A stretch of 58,285 nucleotides of DNA from Planctomycetota bacterium (GCA_021808485.1 JAKBBN010000007.1:1-58285), one strand, 5' to 3'. Counted from the stretch's first letter, positions 1-12,295 are shown. The notes: a model not told the origin generated them from the sequence alone. A program made the numbers and translations.

Positions 1-450
1 AATGCCATCGGCGTAGGCTTCCACCAGTGCTTCTTCAAGTATTTTTGCCTGCCGGTGGTATTCCCCGCGGATAAAAATATAGCTGGTGGTAATGCGGTTG
101 GCATAGGCCGCCAGGGCAATGCCTTCCAGCAGAACATGCGGATCGTAATCGGTTAAATAACGGTCTTTGAAAGTGCCCGGTTCGGATTCGTCAAAATTGA
201 CCGCCAGATAGCGGGGATGCAGGTCCTTGGGTAGAAATGTCCATTTGGTGCCGCAGGGAAAACCGGCGCCACCGCGGCCGCGCAGTCCGGATTCCACCAC
301 CAGTTTGATGATGTCCTCCGCCGGGGTAGTCCACGCTTTCTTCAGAGCCTCGTATCCGCCGGTGGCGCAATAATCGGCATATCGAAACAATTTCCGCTTC
401 GCCGGATCGTCAGGAATTCGCTTAAGTAAAACCGGACCCGCAAATGCCAT
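1..450 (-). CDS. nuoF: NADH-quinone oxidoreductase subunit F, N-terminal part (runs off left edge)
   Basis: The first 150 codons of the NADH- and FMN-binding subunit of respiratory complex I, on the cytoplasmic arm; the rest lies beyond the left edge. The start of the FMN/NADH domain is recognisable: SGLRGRGGAGFPCGTKW is the glycine-rich NADH-binding segment, followed by AVNFDESEPGTFKDR, which is typical of NuoF/HoxF/51-kDa subunits. The ATG at 450 is preceded by AGAGG at a suitable distance. It lies 73 bases after nuoE on the same strand, in the order nuoD-nuoE-nuoF, so it belongs to the same operon. Function is from family knowledge; the iron-sulfur domain is outside the window. Confidence 0.93.
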   Translation of the reverse strand, partial: MAFAGPVLLKRIPDDPAKRKLFRYADYCATGGYEALKKAWTTPAEDIIKLVVESGLRGRGGAGFPCGTKWTFLPKDLHPRYLAVNFDESEPGTFKDRYLTDYDPHVLLEGIALAAYANRITTSYIFIRGEYHRQAKILEEALVEAYADGI

Positions 451-523
451 GAAAAAAACCTCTTAAAATACTGTCGGCCCCCGGGCCGAATTTTTCCGGC
501 CGATCTTTACGCGGCCGCAATCG

Positions 524-1081
524 TTAATGCCGATGTCCGTGTCCATTGCTTGCGGCGGCCGGCAACTGCTGCAGGCGGACGGCAAAATCATCCGCTTTCA
601 GACAGCCGTGCAGGTCTTCATTAATCAGGGCGCAGGGCGCCTGTTCGCAGGCTCCCAGGCATTCCACCTCAAACAGCGTGATCTTGTTGTCCGCCGTTGT
701 CTCACCGGGATCAATGCCGAAGACAGTGCGAATTTTTTCAATGATGTCCTTGTGGCCGCACAGTTCGCAGGCGATTGAACGGCAAACGTTGACGACATAT
801 TCACCGGAAGGCGTGAGCCTGAATTCTTCGTAAAAGCTGACGGCATCCTGCACCTGGGCGCGGGTAATTTCCAGAAAATCGGCGGCTTCGTCGATGGCTT
901 GTTCCGCAATATACCCGTACTCATGCATGATGATGTGAAACAGCGGCAAAAGGGCCGCATGCTTGGTCGGATAGCGCGGAAAGTATTTTTCCGACACCAG
1001 CTTTTTAATTTCCGGCGTCAGATACGCTTCTGCACGCTTTGCCCGATAGGGCTTCAGGCGATCTTCAACTAACCAAGCCAT
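524..1081 (-). CDS. nuoE: NADH-quinone oxidoreductase subunit E (2Fe-2S)
   Basis: 185-residue thioredoxin-fold [2Fe-2S] subunit of complex I (24-kDa subunit). Two cysteine pairs expected for the cluster are visible: VCRSIACELCG in the middle and CLGACEQAP about 40 residues later. The N-terminal helical part (HIIMHEYGYI, then AQVQDAVSFYEEF) matches the family. Length is normal apart from a short His-rich tail (GHGHRH) that is probably not functional in the cluster. AAAGGA precedes the ATG at 6-7 nt. It sits between nuoD (72 nt upstream) and nuoF in one operon. Confidence 0.95.
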   Translation of the reverse strand: MAWLVEDRLKPYRAKRAEAYLTPEIKKLVSEKYFPRYPTKHAALLPLFHIIMHEYGYIAEQAIDEAADFLEITRAQVQDAVSFYEEFRLTPSGEYVVNVCRSIACELCGHKDIIEKIRTVFGIDPGETTADNKITLFEVECLGACEQAPCALINEDLHGCLKADDFAVRLQQLPAAASNGHGHRH

Positions 1082-1153
1082 GGCAATCCTTTTCTGATTC
1101 CATCAATTCTTACGGTCTTACCCGGCCGCAGCCATCCCGGCCGCGGTCCGCGC

Positions 1154-2404
1154 TTACCGGTCAAGTTCCGCGGCAATAATATTCAAACTTCCCAGAACAG
1201 CCACGACGTCGGAGATCATGTGGCCTTCCATCATCTTGGGCAGCACGGCGAGGTGGATAAACGATGGCGGACGTGTACGCGCCCGCCAGGGGTTTTTTCC
1301 GCCGTCACTGACCAGGTAATAGCCCAATTCGCCGTTGGCGGTTTCACTGCAGCCGTAAACCTCGCCGACCGGGGTATTAAATCCACGGTTGGTCATCACG
1401 AGTTCAAAGTGATGGATAAGACCTTCAATGCTGCCGTAGACCTGTGACTTGGGCGGCAGCACCTCTTTGCCCTCCGGGCTTACATTCAGCGGTCCGCCGG
1501 GAATATCATCAATCAACTGCCGGATAATTCCGGCCGATTGCTTCATTTCCTCCAAGCGGACAAGATAGCGGGCCAGAACATCACCGGTGGTCATAATCGG
1601 AACTTTAAAACTCACGGCGGGCCGGCCTTTGCCGTCCCAGTTATCCTTAAAGCAAAGGTACGGGGAGTCTTTGCGCACATCACGCAATACGCCGCTGGCC
1701 CGCGCCAACGGGCCGCTGAGACTCCAATTGAGCGCTTCATCACGGCTGATAGTGCCGATCCCGGCCGTGCGATCAATAAAAATACGCAGCCGATTCAGCA
1801 GTTTTTCAACATCCTCTATCGCCCGCGGCAGAGTTTCATTGATAAAGTTTTTAACCAGCGGCCGGAAGACATTGTCATCCGCATCCTTGAAGGCACCGCC
1901 AATGCGGTTCCAGCTGGTGTGGAATCGCGAACCTGTGACATATTCCATAATGTCGTAAATCATTTCGCGTTCGTTAAATCCGAACAAAAATGCGGTGAAA
2001 CCACCCAGGTCCAGTGCCGCTGCGCCAACACAAAGCAGATGGCTTTGGATACGGGCGAGTTCGCCCAGAATCGTCCTGTACACTTTGCAGCGGGGCGTGG
2101 GGTCAACTCCGAAGAGCGTTTCGCAGGCATTAATCCAGGCGATTTCATTGCCCATTGGCGCCAGGTAATCCATGCGGTTGACGATGGTAATGTACTGGTT
2201 GTAATCCAGAACTTCCGCGTTTTTTTCAAACCCGGTATGCAGATAACCAATCACCGGCACCACGCGAACCACACGCTCTCCATCAATTTCCATGACCAGA
2301 CGAATGACGGTGTGCGTGGCCGGGTGTTGCGGGCCGAAGTTAAGCGTCCAGAGGTTCGAATCGCTGGAGATTTGGGGCGTTGTCAGCGGGTTATCCATCA
2401 ACAT
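1154..2404 (-). CDS. nuoD: NADH-quinone oxidoreductase subunit D
   Basis: 416-residue 49-kDa quinone-site subunit of complex I, related to [NiFe]-hydrogenase large subunits. Diagnostic segments are FGPQHPATH near the N-terminus, GYLHTGFEKN, DYLAPMGNE, the long helical middle, and the C-terminal SDVVAVLGSLNIIAAELDR. The frame is open to 2449, but I choose ATG 2404 because AAAGGCGG lies 8 nt upstream of it; the 15 extra residues look unlike the family. It is the first gene of nuoDEF here: nuoABC are not upstream, where there is instead an intergenic region of about 570 bp with a CRP-type palindrome. Complex I genes are therefore split between at least two loci (inference). Confidence 0.95.
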   Translation of the reverse strand: MLMDNPLTTPQISSDSNLWTLNFGPQHPATHTVIRLVMEIDGERVVRVVPVIGYLHTGFEKNAEVLDYNQYITIVNRMDYLAPMGNEIAWINACETLFGVDPTPRCKVYRTILGELARIQSHLLCVGAAALDLGGFTAFLFGFNEREMIYDIMEYVTGSRFHTSWNRIGGAFKDADDNVFRPLVKNFINETLPRAIEDVEKLLNRLRIFIDRTAGIGTISRDEALNWSLSGPLARASGVLRDVRKDSPYLCFKDNWDGKGRPAVSFKVPIMTTGDVLARYLVRLEEMKQSAGIIRQLIDDIPGGPLNVSPEGKEVLPPKSQVYGSIEGLIHHFELVMTNRGFNTPVGEVYGCSETANGELGYYLVSDGGKNPWRARTRPPSFIHLAVLPKMMEGHMISDVVAVLGSLNIIAAELDR

Positions 2405-2527
2405 GGATCCGCCTTTTTCCAGTGTGTAGGGCATGGGTGACTCCAGCACAATTCATCCACCGGCCGTTTGGCGGCGGAAAAATCCTCAAGCAGGTCAAAA
2501 CGGCCTCTATGGGACCGCTTAACACTC

Positions 2528-2545
2528 TTGTGATACTATTCACAA
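2528..2545. promoter_or_regulatory. CRP/FNR-superfamily-type operator upstream of nuoD
   Basis: Perfect dyad TTGTGA-N6-TCACAA, the spacing and core (TGTGA-N6-TCACA) of classical CRP sites. It is centred about 132 nt upstream of the chosen nuoD start. No CRP/FNR-type regulator is encoded in the window, so the binding protein is unknown. Confidence 0.55.
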
Positions 2546-2777
2546 ACTGCTTTTCCGGCAAGCTAGACATCGGTCGCGGTTAAAGTCGGCGAGTGCGCAC
2601 AATCTGGACGGCACAATGTTCCTGGTCACCTTAACTGCAGAAGGTAGAACAAGTTACGTGATTCGTGCGTGGGTGATTCCTTTTAGGCGGCCTTTTATCC
2701 CGCCCTGTGGCGCGGGTGTTTCTCCGGCGAACCGTGTTAAAGTTGCCATAGGGGAAATAAAGTTACGCCGTCCCAAG

Positions 2778-2963
2778 CTTTCCGCCGTCGGGCATGCACC
2801 CGGAAAGTATGCAATGAGCAAAGGCGTTGCCTTGGCAAACCGGCCATGGCGCGGGTTTGTTCCGGATCGCCTTGGTCAGAAGCCGGTTTGGCGGGGGATT
2901 TTTGTGGGAACCGCGGCACGAATTTATTTCGTCGGCGAATCCTTGCCAAGGCCCGGCAACGCC
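2778..2963. other. Strongly self-complementary intergenic stretch; candidate structured RNA
   Basis: Several perfect pairings lie in the gap just after the AIM24 stop codon. The outer stem is 2823-2838 (GGCGTTGCC then TTGGCAA) with 2943-2949 (TTGCCAA) and 2955-2963 (GGCAACGCC): 16 base pairs with one 5-nt bulge. Inside it, AAACCGGC 2837-2844 pairs with GCCGGTTT 2882-2889, and ACGAA 2918-2922 with TTCGT 2928-2932. A separate hairpin, CTTTCCG 2778-2784 with CGGAAAG 2801-2807, lies outside. No credible ORF covers it. I do not recognise a known RNA family. On the minus strand it would start about 15 nt after the AIM24 stop, so it could be a 3' UTR structure or an independent RNA. Confidence 0.4.
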
Positions 2964-2977
2964 GCCGGATTACAGCG

Positions 2978-3931
2978 TTACCAGAATTGCTGCGTGCAGG
3001 CACTCGACCAATCCACCCGCATGTATTCGCCTTCCATGGGCTCATATGCGGATTGAATGGCGACGCGCCCCGGGCCGCGAAGGGCGATCCAGGTGAATTT
3101 CGGCCGATACCCGCGAAGGCGCGGATTAAAGCCGTCGTATGAAAACGTGGATTGCGGATATTCGAAATGCAACTGCATGTGCACCGATTTGTCCTTAAAT
3201 ACAAAGGATGTCGGCTTGATCAGCAGCGTCTCGTTTTCCGCCAGCCTGCGCGTAAAACAGTTGCCTGAACAATGCAACAGCAGAAGCCCCGGTTTTTTTT
3301 CGCTGTAGAACCGGTCCACATACCATCCGATGGGATAAACCGTATCCGTGTCATTGCTGTCGTTTCTGGACTGCTGCTGAAACCAGATGTTGGAATCCAT
3401 CAGCTGATAATCAATGGTCCCGGTGGCGGCAAGGAACATATGTTCCCGCACATCCACTTCCTGTCCCGGGTCTAGGGGAATGGCAATGATTTCACCCGGC
3501 ACATCCCGCGACAGGGCCACGTGGCCGGTACCGCCGGCTCGAGTCATAAATAGCGGAAGGCCGCCAAGCAGCCGTTTCATGCCGCCGGCGATGGACATGG
3601 TGCTTAGCGTGACATTGACATCCCGCCACAGCAGATAGTGATGGGAAAAGAAAATGCCGTCAGGCTCCCGCAGGTTAAAATCCGCAACAGGAACCGTTTC
3701 CCCTTCAATCTGACAGGTGCCGGCGCCCATCCGGATGCGTGTCATATTTGAAACCGGGGGCAGTTCGCTCCATCCTGCCGCATCAGTGCGTATGCTGACG
3801 GCCAGCGATGCACCGCAACGCGGGCAGGTGGTGTCGCCGGCACTGGCGGCGGTGTAGCCGCACCAGCGGCATTTGACGGCCGGAACCGAAGCGGGCTGCG
3901 ATTGGGGATTATTGTCCATGGATGAACTCAC
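2978..3931 (-). CDS. AIM24-family protein with N-terminal zinc ribbon (second of a tandem pair)
   Basis: 317 residues. An N-terminal zinc-ribbon-like segment has two Cys pairs (CRWCG and CPRCG, about residues 21-40), followed by an AIM24/TIGR00266-type beta-rich domain (tryptophan-RNA-binding attenuator-like fold in family descriptions). Typical features are repeated Gly-rich strands, LGGLPLFMTRAGGTGHVAL, and PLDPGQEVDVREHMFLA. The C-terminal region is longer than in its neighbour. The GTG start at 3931 overlaps the upstream gene's TGA as GTGA, indicating translational coupling; an alternative ATG is at 3919. The biochemical role of bacterial AIM24 proteins is not established; the ribbon suggests metal binding or protein interaction (inference). 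Confidence 0.75.
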   Translation of the reverse strand: MSSSMDNNPQSQPASVPAVKCRWCGYTAASAGDTTCPRCGASLAVSIRTDAAGWSELPPVSNMTRIRMGAGTCQIEGETVPVADFNLREPDGIFFSHHYLLWRDVNVTLSTMSIAGGMKRLLGGLPLFMTRAGGTGHVALSRDVPGEIIAIPLDPGQEVDVREHMFLAATGTIDYQLMDSNIWFQQQSRNDSNDTDTVYPIGWYVDRFYSEKKPGLLLLHCSGNCFTRRLAENETLLIKPTSFVFKDKSVHMQLHFEYPQSTFSYDGFNPRLRGYRPKFTWIALRGPGRVAIQSAYEPMEGEYMRVDWSSACTQQFW

Positions 3932-4743
3932 TTCTTTTCGTGGTGCGGATGGTGATACATGGATTGCATGCCCACCCGTCCCGGCCCGGTGACGCGGGCC
4001 ATGGCCATCATTTTTCCGCCCAGAATGGAGCCGCCGATTTTCTGGAACTCGACATCCATTTTGACCGACGAATCCTTGTATAAAAATCCGCCCGGTTCCA
4101 GCAGAATGCTTTCGCCCGGCTTGAGCATTCGTTGGAACACATTGCCGTAGCCGTGCAGGATCAACAGTCCGGATTGACCGCGTGTGACGAAGCGGTCCAT
4201 GAACATTCCCTCACCGCCGAAGAAAATGTTCGCCAAGCCTTTGATGCGGACAAAGGAGTATTCAATATGATGTGAGGCCAGCACAAAAGCATGTTCACGG
4301 ACGTCAATTTCCATGCCCGGATGCAGCGGCAGGACCACGAGTTCACCCGATGCATCACGCGAAAACGCAATGTGCCCGGGGCCGCTGGCCTGCGTAATGG
4401 TAAACGGCATTCCACCCAGCAGCCGCTGTATGCCGCCGGACAGGGTGATGTTCGCGACGGCTAACGCCGCGTCTTTCCACAGCATCACGTGATGCTCGAA
4501 TATGACCGCATCACCGGCGGCAAGCTGGATATCCGCAACGGGAACCATCTGTCCTTCGACCTGGCAGGTGCTTTGGCCGAACTGAATCTTGACCATATCC
4601 CGAATACGCGGCGCCGCGGCCCATCCGGAATCGCTGACCACATTGCGTGCATCCAAAGGCGCGCCGCAACTGCGGCAGTTCAGTGTTCCCGCCGGACTTT
4701 GACTTCCGCACCAGTGGCACGCAATAACCGTTAATTCCGCCAT
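3928..4743 (-). CDS. AIM24-family protein with N-terminal zinc ribbon (first of a tandem pair)
   Basis: 271 residues: zinc-ribbon-like CHWCG...CRSCG at about residues 9-28, then an AIM24 domain (LGGMPFTITQASGPGHIAFSRD, PLHPGMEIDVREHAFV, LLILHGYGNVF). Clearly paralogous to the downstream gene. ATG 4743 was chosen over the longer open frame to 4965 because GAGGA lies 6 nt upstream and the extra 74 residues are Pro/Ser-rich and unlike the family. The C-terminus ends in a His/Lys-rich tail (YHHPHHEKK). No signal peptide is visible, so it is probably cytoplasmic. Confidence 0.78.
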   Translation of the reverse strand: MAELTVIACHWCGSQSPAGTLNCRSCGAPLDARNVVSDSGWAAAPRIRDMVKIQFGQSTCQVEGQMVPVADIQLAAGDAVIFEHHVMLWKDAALAVANITLSGGIQRLLGGMPFTITQASGPGHIAFSRDASGELVVLPLHPGMEIDVREHAFVLASHHIEYSFVRIKGLANIFFGGEGMFMDRFVTRGQSGLLILHGYGNVFQRMLKPGESILLEPGGFLYKDSSVKMDVEFQKIGGSILGGKMMAMARVTGPGRVGMQSMYHHPHHEKK

Positions 4744-5125
4744 GTGAATCCTCGCGGTTGAATCGTGTAAAGATAACTGACACGCCCCTTGTACAGCACA
4801 GTGCATCGGCGCGTCAAGTCTTCTTGTGGCCGGCGATAATGTCAATTTGGCATTGGCGGCCGTGACAGGGGAGACGGGCGACCGGCTGTCCACCGGGGAA
4901 GGGTGGCGATACCAGGGAGGGGGCGGGTCACAACCACAGGTGCAATCCGCAACGGCCGGCCGCACAACAATAGGCCGCGGTAACCCGCCCCGTTTTGCCG
5001 GTACGCGCGGCTATGCACGCCCGGCCGGCGATAATCTTTGACCGGCCTTTCGCCCCGGGCGAATTTGTGATAAAAAACTGGTTTATCGGCGGCGAAGCCG
5101 AACGGTTGGTAAAAGGTTGAACGGC
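4744..5125. other. Divergent intergenic region, AIM24 pair / carB
   Basis: Non-coding on both strands as far as I can tell. It contains a 13-bp direct repeat GGCCGGCGATAAT at 4828-4840 and 5023-5035. Before carB there is a dyad GATAAA (5069-5074) / TTTATC (5082-5087), then a short hairpin TCGGC (5086-5090) / GCCGA (5097-5101). AAAAGG precedes the carB ATG. I cannot assign clear promoters. Confidence 0.35.
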
Positions 5126-8620
<3,495 letters not shown>

Positions 8621-8641
8621 GCTGCCGAAAGCCCGTATCAT

Positions 8642-8663
8642 CCGCCGGTGTGGAATCCGGCGG
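8642..8663 (+). terminator. Possible carB terminator hairpin
   Basis: Perfect 7-bp stem CCGCCGG / CCGGCGG with an 8-nt loop, 21 nt after the carB stop. It is followed by GTTCAAT rather than a proper U-tract, so intrinsic termination is uncertain. Confidence 0.35.
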
Positions 8664-8851
8664 GTTCAATAATCGGCATGGGGTGTTTTGAACGCTGCCG
8701 TGCGGAAAGGAATGATCGGGCTGAATTGTTTCTAAAGCATCCGGATGCCGGTGCGGATTTCCATGTCAAAATTTCTGCCATGTTCCGGTGCGTGCGGGGG
8801 AATTGCAGCGGGTATCAATCGTACGGACAGGCCCCGGCAGGCGGGGGCTAT

Positions 8852-10207
8852 TCAACGCAGCCCATAGCGGGCCATTTTGCGGTAAAGCGTCCGCACGCTG
8901 ATGTTCAGCTGTGCCGCAGCGCTGGGGCGGTCGCCGTTGCATTGTTGGAGGGCTTTTTCAACGGCATCGCGCTCCGCCACATCCAGCGTGATTCCGGCGG
9001 TCTGTTTTTGCGGGTCCGGATTGCGGATGTATTCGGGCAGATCGCACGCGGAAATAACCGGCTTCTGCTGTAAAACCAGCATGCTTTCCAGAATATTCCG
9101 CAATTCCCGCACATTGCCCGGCCATGTGTAATGCCGCATGGCTTCCACCACCGCCGGTTCAATTTCAGGGGCGCCGACCGCATTTTCGCGGCACAAACGA
9201 TCCACCAGTGTGCCGACGAGCAGGGGAATATCCTCCACACGCCGTCGCAGCGGCGGAATTTGAATTCGGACCACGTTGAGCCGGTAAAACAAATCCGCCC
9301 GGAAGCGTTTTTCCTCAACGCTGCGGCCCAGGTCGCAGTTGGTCGCGGCAAGAACCCTCACATCGGCACTTTTTTCACGGGTGGAACCGACCGGCATGAA
9401 CATGCCGGTTTCCAGTACGCGCAGCAACTTGGCCTGCACGGACATATCCAATTCGCCCACTTCATCAATAAAAAGCGTGCCGCCGCTGGCCGCCTCAAAA
9501 TAGCCCGCCGTTCGCGCGCTGGCGCCGGTAAACGCTCCGCGCTCATGGCCGAAAAGCTCACTTTCCATCAGGCTCGCGGGCACCGCGGCGCAATTGATGG
9601 CGATAAACGGTCTGTTTTTGCGCGGACTGAGTTCATGAATCGCCCGCACCACGAGTTCTTTGCCGGTGCCGCTTTCTCCTTCCACCAGAACCGTGCTTTT
9701 GAATGCCGCCACGCGGCGGATGGTGCGGGCGATTTCCAGCATGGCTTCGGACCGGCCGATGAGCGTCTCGATTTCCATCTGTTCCTGACCGTCGGCTCCA
9801 AGACGGGAGGTATCGCGACGTGTGCGGCTATGTTCCAGCGCCCGCTCCACAACATCCAGCAGGTCCGGCGGCGCAAAAGGTTTGGTCAGATAATCAAACG
9901 CCCCGAGTTTCATCGCCTGCACGGCGCTGGGAACGGTCGCATTGCCCGTGATAATGACTACTTCCAGCAGCGGCTGCCGCTGTCGGGCCTGTTCCAGCAG
10001 GGTCAGGCCGTCCATGCCCGGCATCCACAGGTCTGAAATCAGCAGTTGAACGCCCGGCCCCAGCATCCGCAGGGCATCGCCGCCGGAGCCGGCCTTGAGC
10101 ACGGTGTAGCCGGCCTGCCCTAATACCATCGCCAAGGCGGTCAGCACGCTGAGGTCATCTTCTGCGAGCAGAATCGTGGCACGTGTTCGGCTTGTGGGTA
10201 AGGTCAT
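8852..10207 (-). CDS. Sigma-54-dependent response regulator, NtrC family
   Basis: 451 residues in three domains. The receiver domain (about 10-125) has acidic pocket D17-D18 and phospho-acceptor D59 (in ISDLWMPG). The AAA+ activator domain (about 150-390) carries Walker A GESGTGKE, the GAFTGA loop that contacts sigma-54, and Walker B GTLFIDEVGEL. A Fis-type HTH is at the C-terminus (NISVRTLYRKMARYGLR). ATG 10207 is preferred to ATG 10255, which lacks a ribosome site and adds 16 unrelated residues; GAGGA is about 12 nt upstream of 10207. No histidine kinase is adjacent. A good sigma-54 promoter lies before the glutamine synthetase gene 6 kb away, so nitrogen control is a reasonable but unproven role. 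Confidence 0.93.
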   Translation of the reverse strand: MTLPTSRTRATILLAEDDLSVLTALAMVLGQAGYTVLKAGSGGDALRMLGPGVQLLISDLWMPGMDGLTLLEQARQRQPLLEVVIITGNATVPSAVQAMKLGAFDYLTKPFAPPDLLDVVERALEHSRTRRDTSRLGADGQEQMEIETLIGRSEAMLEIARTIRRVAAFKSTVLVEGESGTGKELVVRAIHELSPRKNRPFIAINCAAVPASLMESELFGHERGAFTGASARTAGYFEAASGGTLFIDEVGELDMSVQAKLLRVLETGMFMPVGSTREKSADVRVLAATNCDLGRSVEEKRFRADLFYRLNVVRIQIPPLRRRVEDIPLLVGTLVDRLCRENAVGAPEIEPAVVEAMRHYTWPGNVRELRNILESMLVLQQKPVISACDLPEYIRNPDPQKQTAGITLDVAERDAVEKALQQCNGDRPSAAAQLNISVRTLYRKMARYGLR

Positions 10208-10800
10208 GAGTAGATTCTGTTCCTCGTCTTGCACGGCGCCGGGCCTGAGACACATATCATACCGGACACCCGGGGTAATGGGTGAATTTCAAATCGGGTG
10301 ATTGGATCCCGGGCGTTTTCTTATTTGCGAATGTGCGTCCCCGCCTTACGGAAGCAGGCGGATCGTAAACATGGGCGGCTGAATTTGTAATGAGTGCCGG
10401 CATATCCGCGGAGTGAAAGCAGCAACGTATTTCCCAAGTGCCCTGAACTGCCGATGGTGAACTCTGCGTTTGCATCCATGGGCCGCGGGCCTGCGGTAAA
10501 TTATCCGCCGACTCTTCAGGAAGTGATCGGCGGTGTGAGGGCGCCAAAATTCCATCCGGACGCCCAACTCGGTTCCGCCGCAGAATGATCGCAAACGGAG
10601 GGTTACTGGAGTTTCCATACGGATATAAATATATGGTTTATGCGCGTATAGGTAACGCTTATCCCTCTTGGCAATGACGGCCGGCGGACCGATACGCGGA
10701 AATCCGCGGATGCGTGCAGCCATGATCCGGCCGTTTAGGGGAATGCATGGATCGCCGGCGTACGATGAGCCCGGGCGGCGCTGCGGCAAGGCTCCACGGC
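10208..10800. other. Intergenic region between hisD and the NtrC-type gene
   Basis: About 590 bp without a credible gene; short ORFs here have no recognisable features. A minus-strand promoter candidate reads TTACCT (10650-10655), 16-nt spacer, TATATT (10628-10633). If real, it would give the NtrC-type gene a leader of roughly 400 nt. CCATA/TATGG form a short dyad around the AT-rich block. Confidence 0.3.
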
Positions 10801-12132
10801 TTACTGCCGCGCCTGCACGGATTTTACGTGGGCGTCAAACCCTTCCGTCGCCGCCAGAATGCAGATCGTGTTCGCGACGGCCGTCAGAGCGCTGTTATCA
10901 TATTCCACCACGCTTATCCGCTTGCGGAAGCTCTCCGCGGATAAGCCGCTGAAAAATTTCGCCGTACCCGAAGTAGGGAGCACGTGCGATGGCCCGGCCA
11001 GATAATCCCCTGCCGCCACGGGCGTTTTTTCTCCTATGAAAATACCGCCGGCACTCGTAATCCTTTCGGCATCAGCACGACTGTTTTTTGTGGTGATTTG
11101 CAGGTGTTCCGGCGCGAATGCATTCACCAGTTCAATGGCGGCATCAGGCGTTGGGGTGACGATGATGGCGCTGGCGTACCCCAGCGCCTTGATGGTCAAA
11201 TCCCGGCGGAGCAGCGCGGGAACCTGACGGTTGAGTTCCAGTTGCACGGCCTGCGCCAGCGATCCGCTGGAGGTTATCAGCAGGCAACTGCCCGGTGCGT
11301 GTTCCGCCTGCGCCAGAAGTTCGGCCGCCACCATGGCCGCCGAGGCGGAGTCATCCGCCAGCACGATTACCTCGCTGGGGCCGGCAAAACTGTCAATGTC
11401 CACGATGCCGAACATTTCCTTTTTTGCCAGTTGCACATAGGTGTTGCCGGGGCCTACGATTTTGTCCACCTTGGGAATGCTGGGTGTGCCCAGGGCCATG
11501 GCGGCGATCGCCTGTGCGCCTCCGATTCCGTAAACCTCATCCACGCCCAACCGCATCGCGGCAGCCAGCACTGCCGGTGAAACGCGGCCGCCGCGCATCG
11601 GACTGCATATCGCGATACTTTTAACCCCGGCGGCCTGCGCGGGCGCAACCGTCATTACCACGCTGGATGGATACGCACCGGCGCCGCCGGGCACGTATAC
11701 TCCCACACGGTTCAAGGGCTCATATCGTACCGCGAGTCTTGCGGCTGGTCCGCCTCCAGCCGGACGAATGGGGGGCGGATCCGGCGGGAGCATGGCCGTC
11801 TGATAGCGGCGTACATTATCAATGGAGATATCCAAAGCGGCCAGAAACTGCGGGTCCGCCTGCTTGACCGCGGCGGCCAATTGCTCCGGGCTGATGCGCA
11901 GAGGTTTACCGGTGAGATCCACATCATCGTATTGCCGCGTGAATTCACATATAGCCGCATCGCCGCGATCGCGCACCTCCCGGATGATGCGGCGCACTGC
12001 CGTCGCCGGACTGTTTGCATCGTCGGCAATTCCGGCCAAAAGCAGGGGAGCGAGGGACAGATTTTGCCGAATCGCGCTGATGCGGTCCCGGTCTGCCGGG
12101 GCGTCCAAATGTAAAGTAGGTATCAGGGGCAT
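10801..12132 (-). CDS. hisD: Histidinol dehydrogenase
   Basis: 443 residues; zinc enzyme oxidising L-histidinol to L-histidine in two NAD-dependent steps. Family landmarks: RVGVYVPGGAGAYPSSVVM, DKIVGPGNTYVQLAKKEMFG, DSFAGPSEVIVLAD, LLAQAEHAPGSCLL (Gln/His of the zinc and substrate site), FAPEHLQI, and YLAGPSHVLPTSGTAKFFS. Length is normal. AAAGGA lies about 10 nt upstream of the ATG. No other his genes are adjacent. The alanine dehydrogenase gene is 163 nt upstream on the same strand and may or may not be co-transcribed. Confidence 0.96.
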   Translation of the reverse strand: MPLIPTLHLDAPADRDRISAIRQNLSLAPLLLAGIADDANSPATAVRRIIREVRDRGDAAICEFTRQYDDVDLTGKPLRISPEQLAAAVKQADPQFLAALDISIDNVRRYQTAMLPPDPPPIRPAGGGPAARLAVRYEPLNRVGVYVPGGAGAYPSSVVMTVAPAQAAGVKSIAICSPMRGGRVSPAVLAAAMRLGVDEVYGIGGAQAIAAMALGTPSIPKVDKIVGPGNTYVQLAKKEMFGIVDIDSFAGPSEVIVLADDSASAAMVAAELLAQAEHAPGSCLLITSSGSLAQAVQLELNRQVPALLRRDLTIKALGYASAIIVTPTPDAAIELVNAFAPEHLQITTKNSRADAERITSAGGIFIGEKTPVAAGDYLAGPSHVLPTSGTAKFFSGLSAESFRKRISVVEYDNSALTAVANTICILAATEGFDAHVKSVQARQ

Positions 12133-12295
12133 AAAGTGACGGTCCTTTTAATACCAGTCCGCTCCGCGGATGGGTTGCATCGGTCCAAATATCACGCGCC
12201 ATGCATTCTTTCGGCAAGGCATTGAATTTGCTGTTATGCCGGGCGCCTCCGCTGACACCCAGGGTACGCAAGTTATAATGTCAGCTCCTGCCGCT

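Noticed and set aside
1538..2440. 300-codon open frame antisense to nuoD
   Set aside because: Shadow of nuoD with no recognisable motif.
2823..2963. Inverted repeats as ends of a miniature transposable element
   Set aside because: No target-site duplication, imperfect arms with a bulge, and only one copy in the window.
2737..3204. 155-codon minus-strand frame in the nuoD-AIM24 gap
   Set aside because: Overlaps the real AIM24 gene in another frame and is very Arg/Pro-rich; the region is better explained by structure.
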